Positions 62,739 through 64,000 of a DNA stretch of 64,000 bases are shown one piece after another. The notes under the pieces were generated by a model that made no database searches, had not been told where the DNA came from, and saw nothing but the letters and a program-made list of their open reading frames with translations. The DNA is taken from NCBI GenBank assembly GCA_012845835.1, contig JABAKD010000015.1, positions 3,148,609 to 3,212,608 of the forward strand, given 5' to 3'. Position 1 is the first letter of the stretch, and every line of letters starts with the position of its first letter. Origin of the DNA: Undaria pinnatifida (lineage: Eukaryota; Sar; Phaeophyceae; Laminariales; Alariaceae). Both the position numbers and the translations under genes were made by a program.

Positions 62739-62992
62739 CACGCGTGCTACGATAGCGGTGCACCACTTTTTTTCGGAGGTTCCTCGATTTGGGAGCTTAA
62801 GACACGTCCCACCCAAAAACTAATTCGGAGAAAAATAAAAACTGCTAGACCGGGTGAAATATCCTATGGGCTAAGTACACAACGAGAGAATCATGCAAAA
62901 AATGGCCTGTTTCCGACGATTTTGGGTTAAGGAGCTCCGTCATTCAGAAAACATTCCAGACGAAAACTGCTACCTCTGTCGTAGCACGCGTC
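62739..62992 (+). mobile_element. family A TIR element
   Basis: CACGCGTGCTACGATAGCGG left, CCTCTGTCGTAGCACGCGTC right, 254 bp. Interior TTGGGAGCTTAAGACACGTC, TTTCCGACGATTTTGGGTTA. Confidence 0.92.
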
Positions 62993-62999
62993 ATTGAGA

Positions 63000-63530
63000 T
63001 CCTGCCTTACGCGTGTGTGACGCGAACCCTCATCGCGAGTTACCACACCAAGCTACGGAAGGTGCGCCTCGAAATCTTCCGGCGAGTCCTCGGCTTCCGG
63101 CGTCGTGCCGACCACACCAACCTCTCGTACGCCAAGACCCTCAATAAGAAGATATGCGAGAGCATCGAAAAGATCACCCGAAAACGACGGCTCTTCTTCG
63201 CTGGGGCAACGGTGCGGCGAAAAATGGGCGAGCACCCAGTCGGATGATGGTGGCGCAGATAGCCGGTGGGAAAAACCCGGGACGAGGTGGACCGCCGAAC
63301 AACTGACTCAGAACCCCGAGAAACGACCTCGCCGTTCTTCGATTCACCGAAGGCCCCACGGATGAGTCCATCCTACAGTTTGGAGATGAAACCGTACTGT
63401 AGGTCCATGCAGCATTGAAGGCGGCCAAGTGGTGCTGGGGAATCCTCAAAGCAGCCGAACGGTTCATGGACAGGTGGCACGTAAAGGGGGAACACAAAGG
63501 GCTCGCCGTGCCCCGCAGCCCGGATGCATG
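63000..63530 (+). mobile_element. decayed retroelement C-terminus
   Basis: Reading frame LRKVRLEIFRRVLGFRRRAD, HTNLSYAKTLNKKICESIEK, RKRRLFFAG, then after frame slips RNDLAVLRFTEGPTDESILQ, FGDETVL(stop)VHAALKAAKW, AAERFMDRWHVKGE. This order (R..GFRRR.D..SYA, CESIE, RRLLFAG, final W..AA..F) is that of the C-terminus of non-LTR reverse transcriptase polyproteins; identity from recall. Stops and frameshifts make it a relic. The 264-codon ORF on the opposite strand is a shadow. It follows a family A element by 8 bp. Confidence 0.65.
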
Positions 63531-64000
63531 GCGTTCAAAGCCGAAAAGTCGGGCGGGGGGGTAGGGAAAACGCGGTTGAAGAAAGCAAGACGGAGACGGC
63601 AGGCAGGACAGCAAGGAATCACACCGACTAATAGGTACATACCGTCTACGCAACCTCAGCCGTCTGCGATTACTTTGTGTGTCGGTTTTTTTTTCCGGGC
63701 CGCCTGCTCCATCCCCTTCAAACGGAGAGGTAGCGCCGGCCGGTACTGTTGCGGTAAATACCGCCGCCATGGTGCTGGTTCTTACTGAACCGATTTTTCC
63801 CTTTAATCTTTTTTGTCTCTTTCTTCGTCTTCCTTTTTTTCCTTTTGCTCTTGTTCTTTCGGTTTCTTTCTGGGTGCTCTTGGGGGTGATTGAGGCGATG
63901 ATGTTGGTATGGAGACGCCCGCTGTAGATATAGCAGGCCGAGGACAGACCAGGCAGCAATGCTCCCATCCTTCTAGTCGTTGCATTAGGGACCTAGTTTC
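63531..64000. other. unassigned right edge
   Basis: A pyrimidine-rich tract (CTTTTTTGTCTCTTTCTTCG-like) at 63,795-63,880. No exon of the choice-of-anchor I-like gene recognised. Confidence 0.4.

Noticed and set aside
28392-62992. Evenly spaced repeats reminiscent of a CRISPR array
   Set aside because: The repeats are 250-280 bp with terminal inverted repeats, in both orientations and irregularly spaced: transposon copies, not CRISPR.
63174-63968. 264-codon minus-strand ORF, one of the longest in the window
   Set aside because: It is antisense to the retroelement relic at 63,000-63,530, whose plus-strand translation has recognisable motifs. Its composition (RGKKGRRRKRQKR, then Ser/Pro-rich) looks incidental.

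Overview
The window looks like nuclear DNA of a eukaryote with very long introns and many repeats, most like a brown alga or another large-genome stramenopile. This rests on three things: almost no long open reading frames, many small exons joined by phase-consistent GT-AG introns of 59 bp to 5.3 kb, and dense small transposon-like repeats. The taxon is an inference; no rRNA or organelle marker is present.

Three protein genes can be rebuilt exon by exon. (1) On the minus strand, about 1,398-4,953, are four exons of a CrtI/CRTISO-type phytoene-desaturase-like FAD oxidoreductase. It continues off the left edge and probably has a first exon further right. (2) On the plus strand, 10,290-20,681, is a complete nine-exon model of a WD40 protein matching THO complex subunit 6 (THOC6), 429 codons. 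(3) On the minus strand, 29,918-59,474, are twelve exons of a choice-of-anchor-I / MSP130-like beta-propeller protein. It gives 476 codons up to a stop, but the N-terminal exon was not found. Genes 1 and 2 are divergent around 5-10.3 kb. Genes 2 and 3 converge on a 9.2 kb gene-poor stretch at 20.7-29.9 kb. One long intron of gene 3 (37.9-43.2 kb) holds two unrecognised exon-like ORFs on the same strand.

Repeats fill most of the rest. Mobile families include a roughly 250-280 bp TIR element (family A, TIR core TGCTACGATAGAGGTGCA, about 13 good copies and many relics), a roughly 760 bp TIR element (family B, two copies), a 250-265 bp TIR element (family C), a G-run-rich family D in inverted copies, a tRNA-headed SINE-like family, and two decayed retroelement C-termini. 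At 5.0-8.3 kb a retroelement was invaded by a 1.6 kb TIR element, itself invaded by a 0.76 kb TIR element, and separately by a family B element.

The most unusual feature is what I call exon-edge satellites. For at least seven exons in all three genes, plus one unrecognised exon, the introns next to the real exon carry degenerate tandem copies of the exon end together with its splice site and adjoining intron. Copy number runs from one to about nine. Reading frames in the copies are broken, so they look like decayed duplications and not alternative exons. They may be decoy splice sites, or traces of a local duplication process that makes or reshapes introns.
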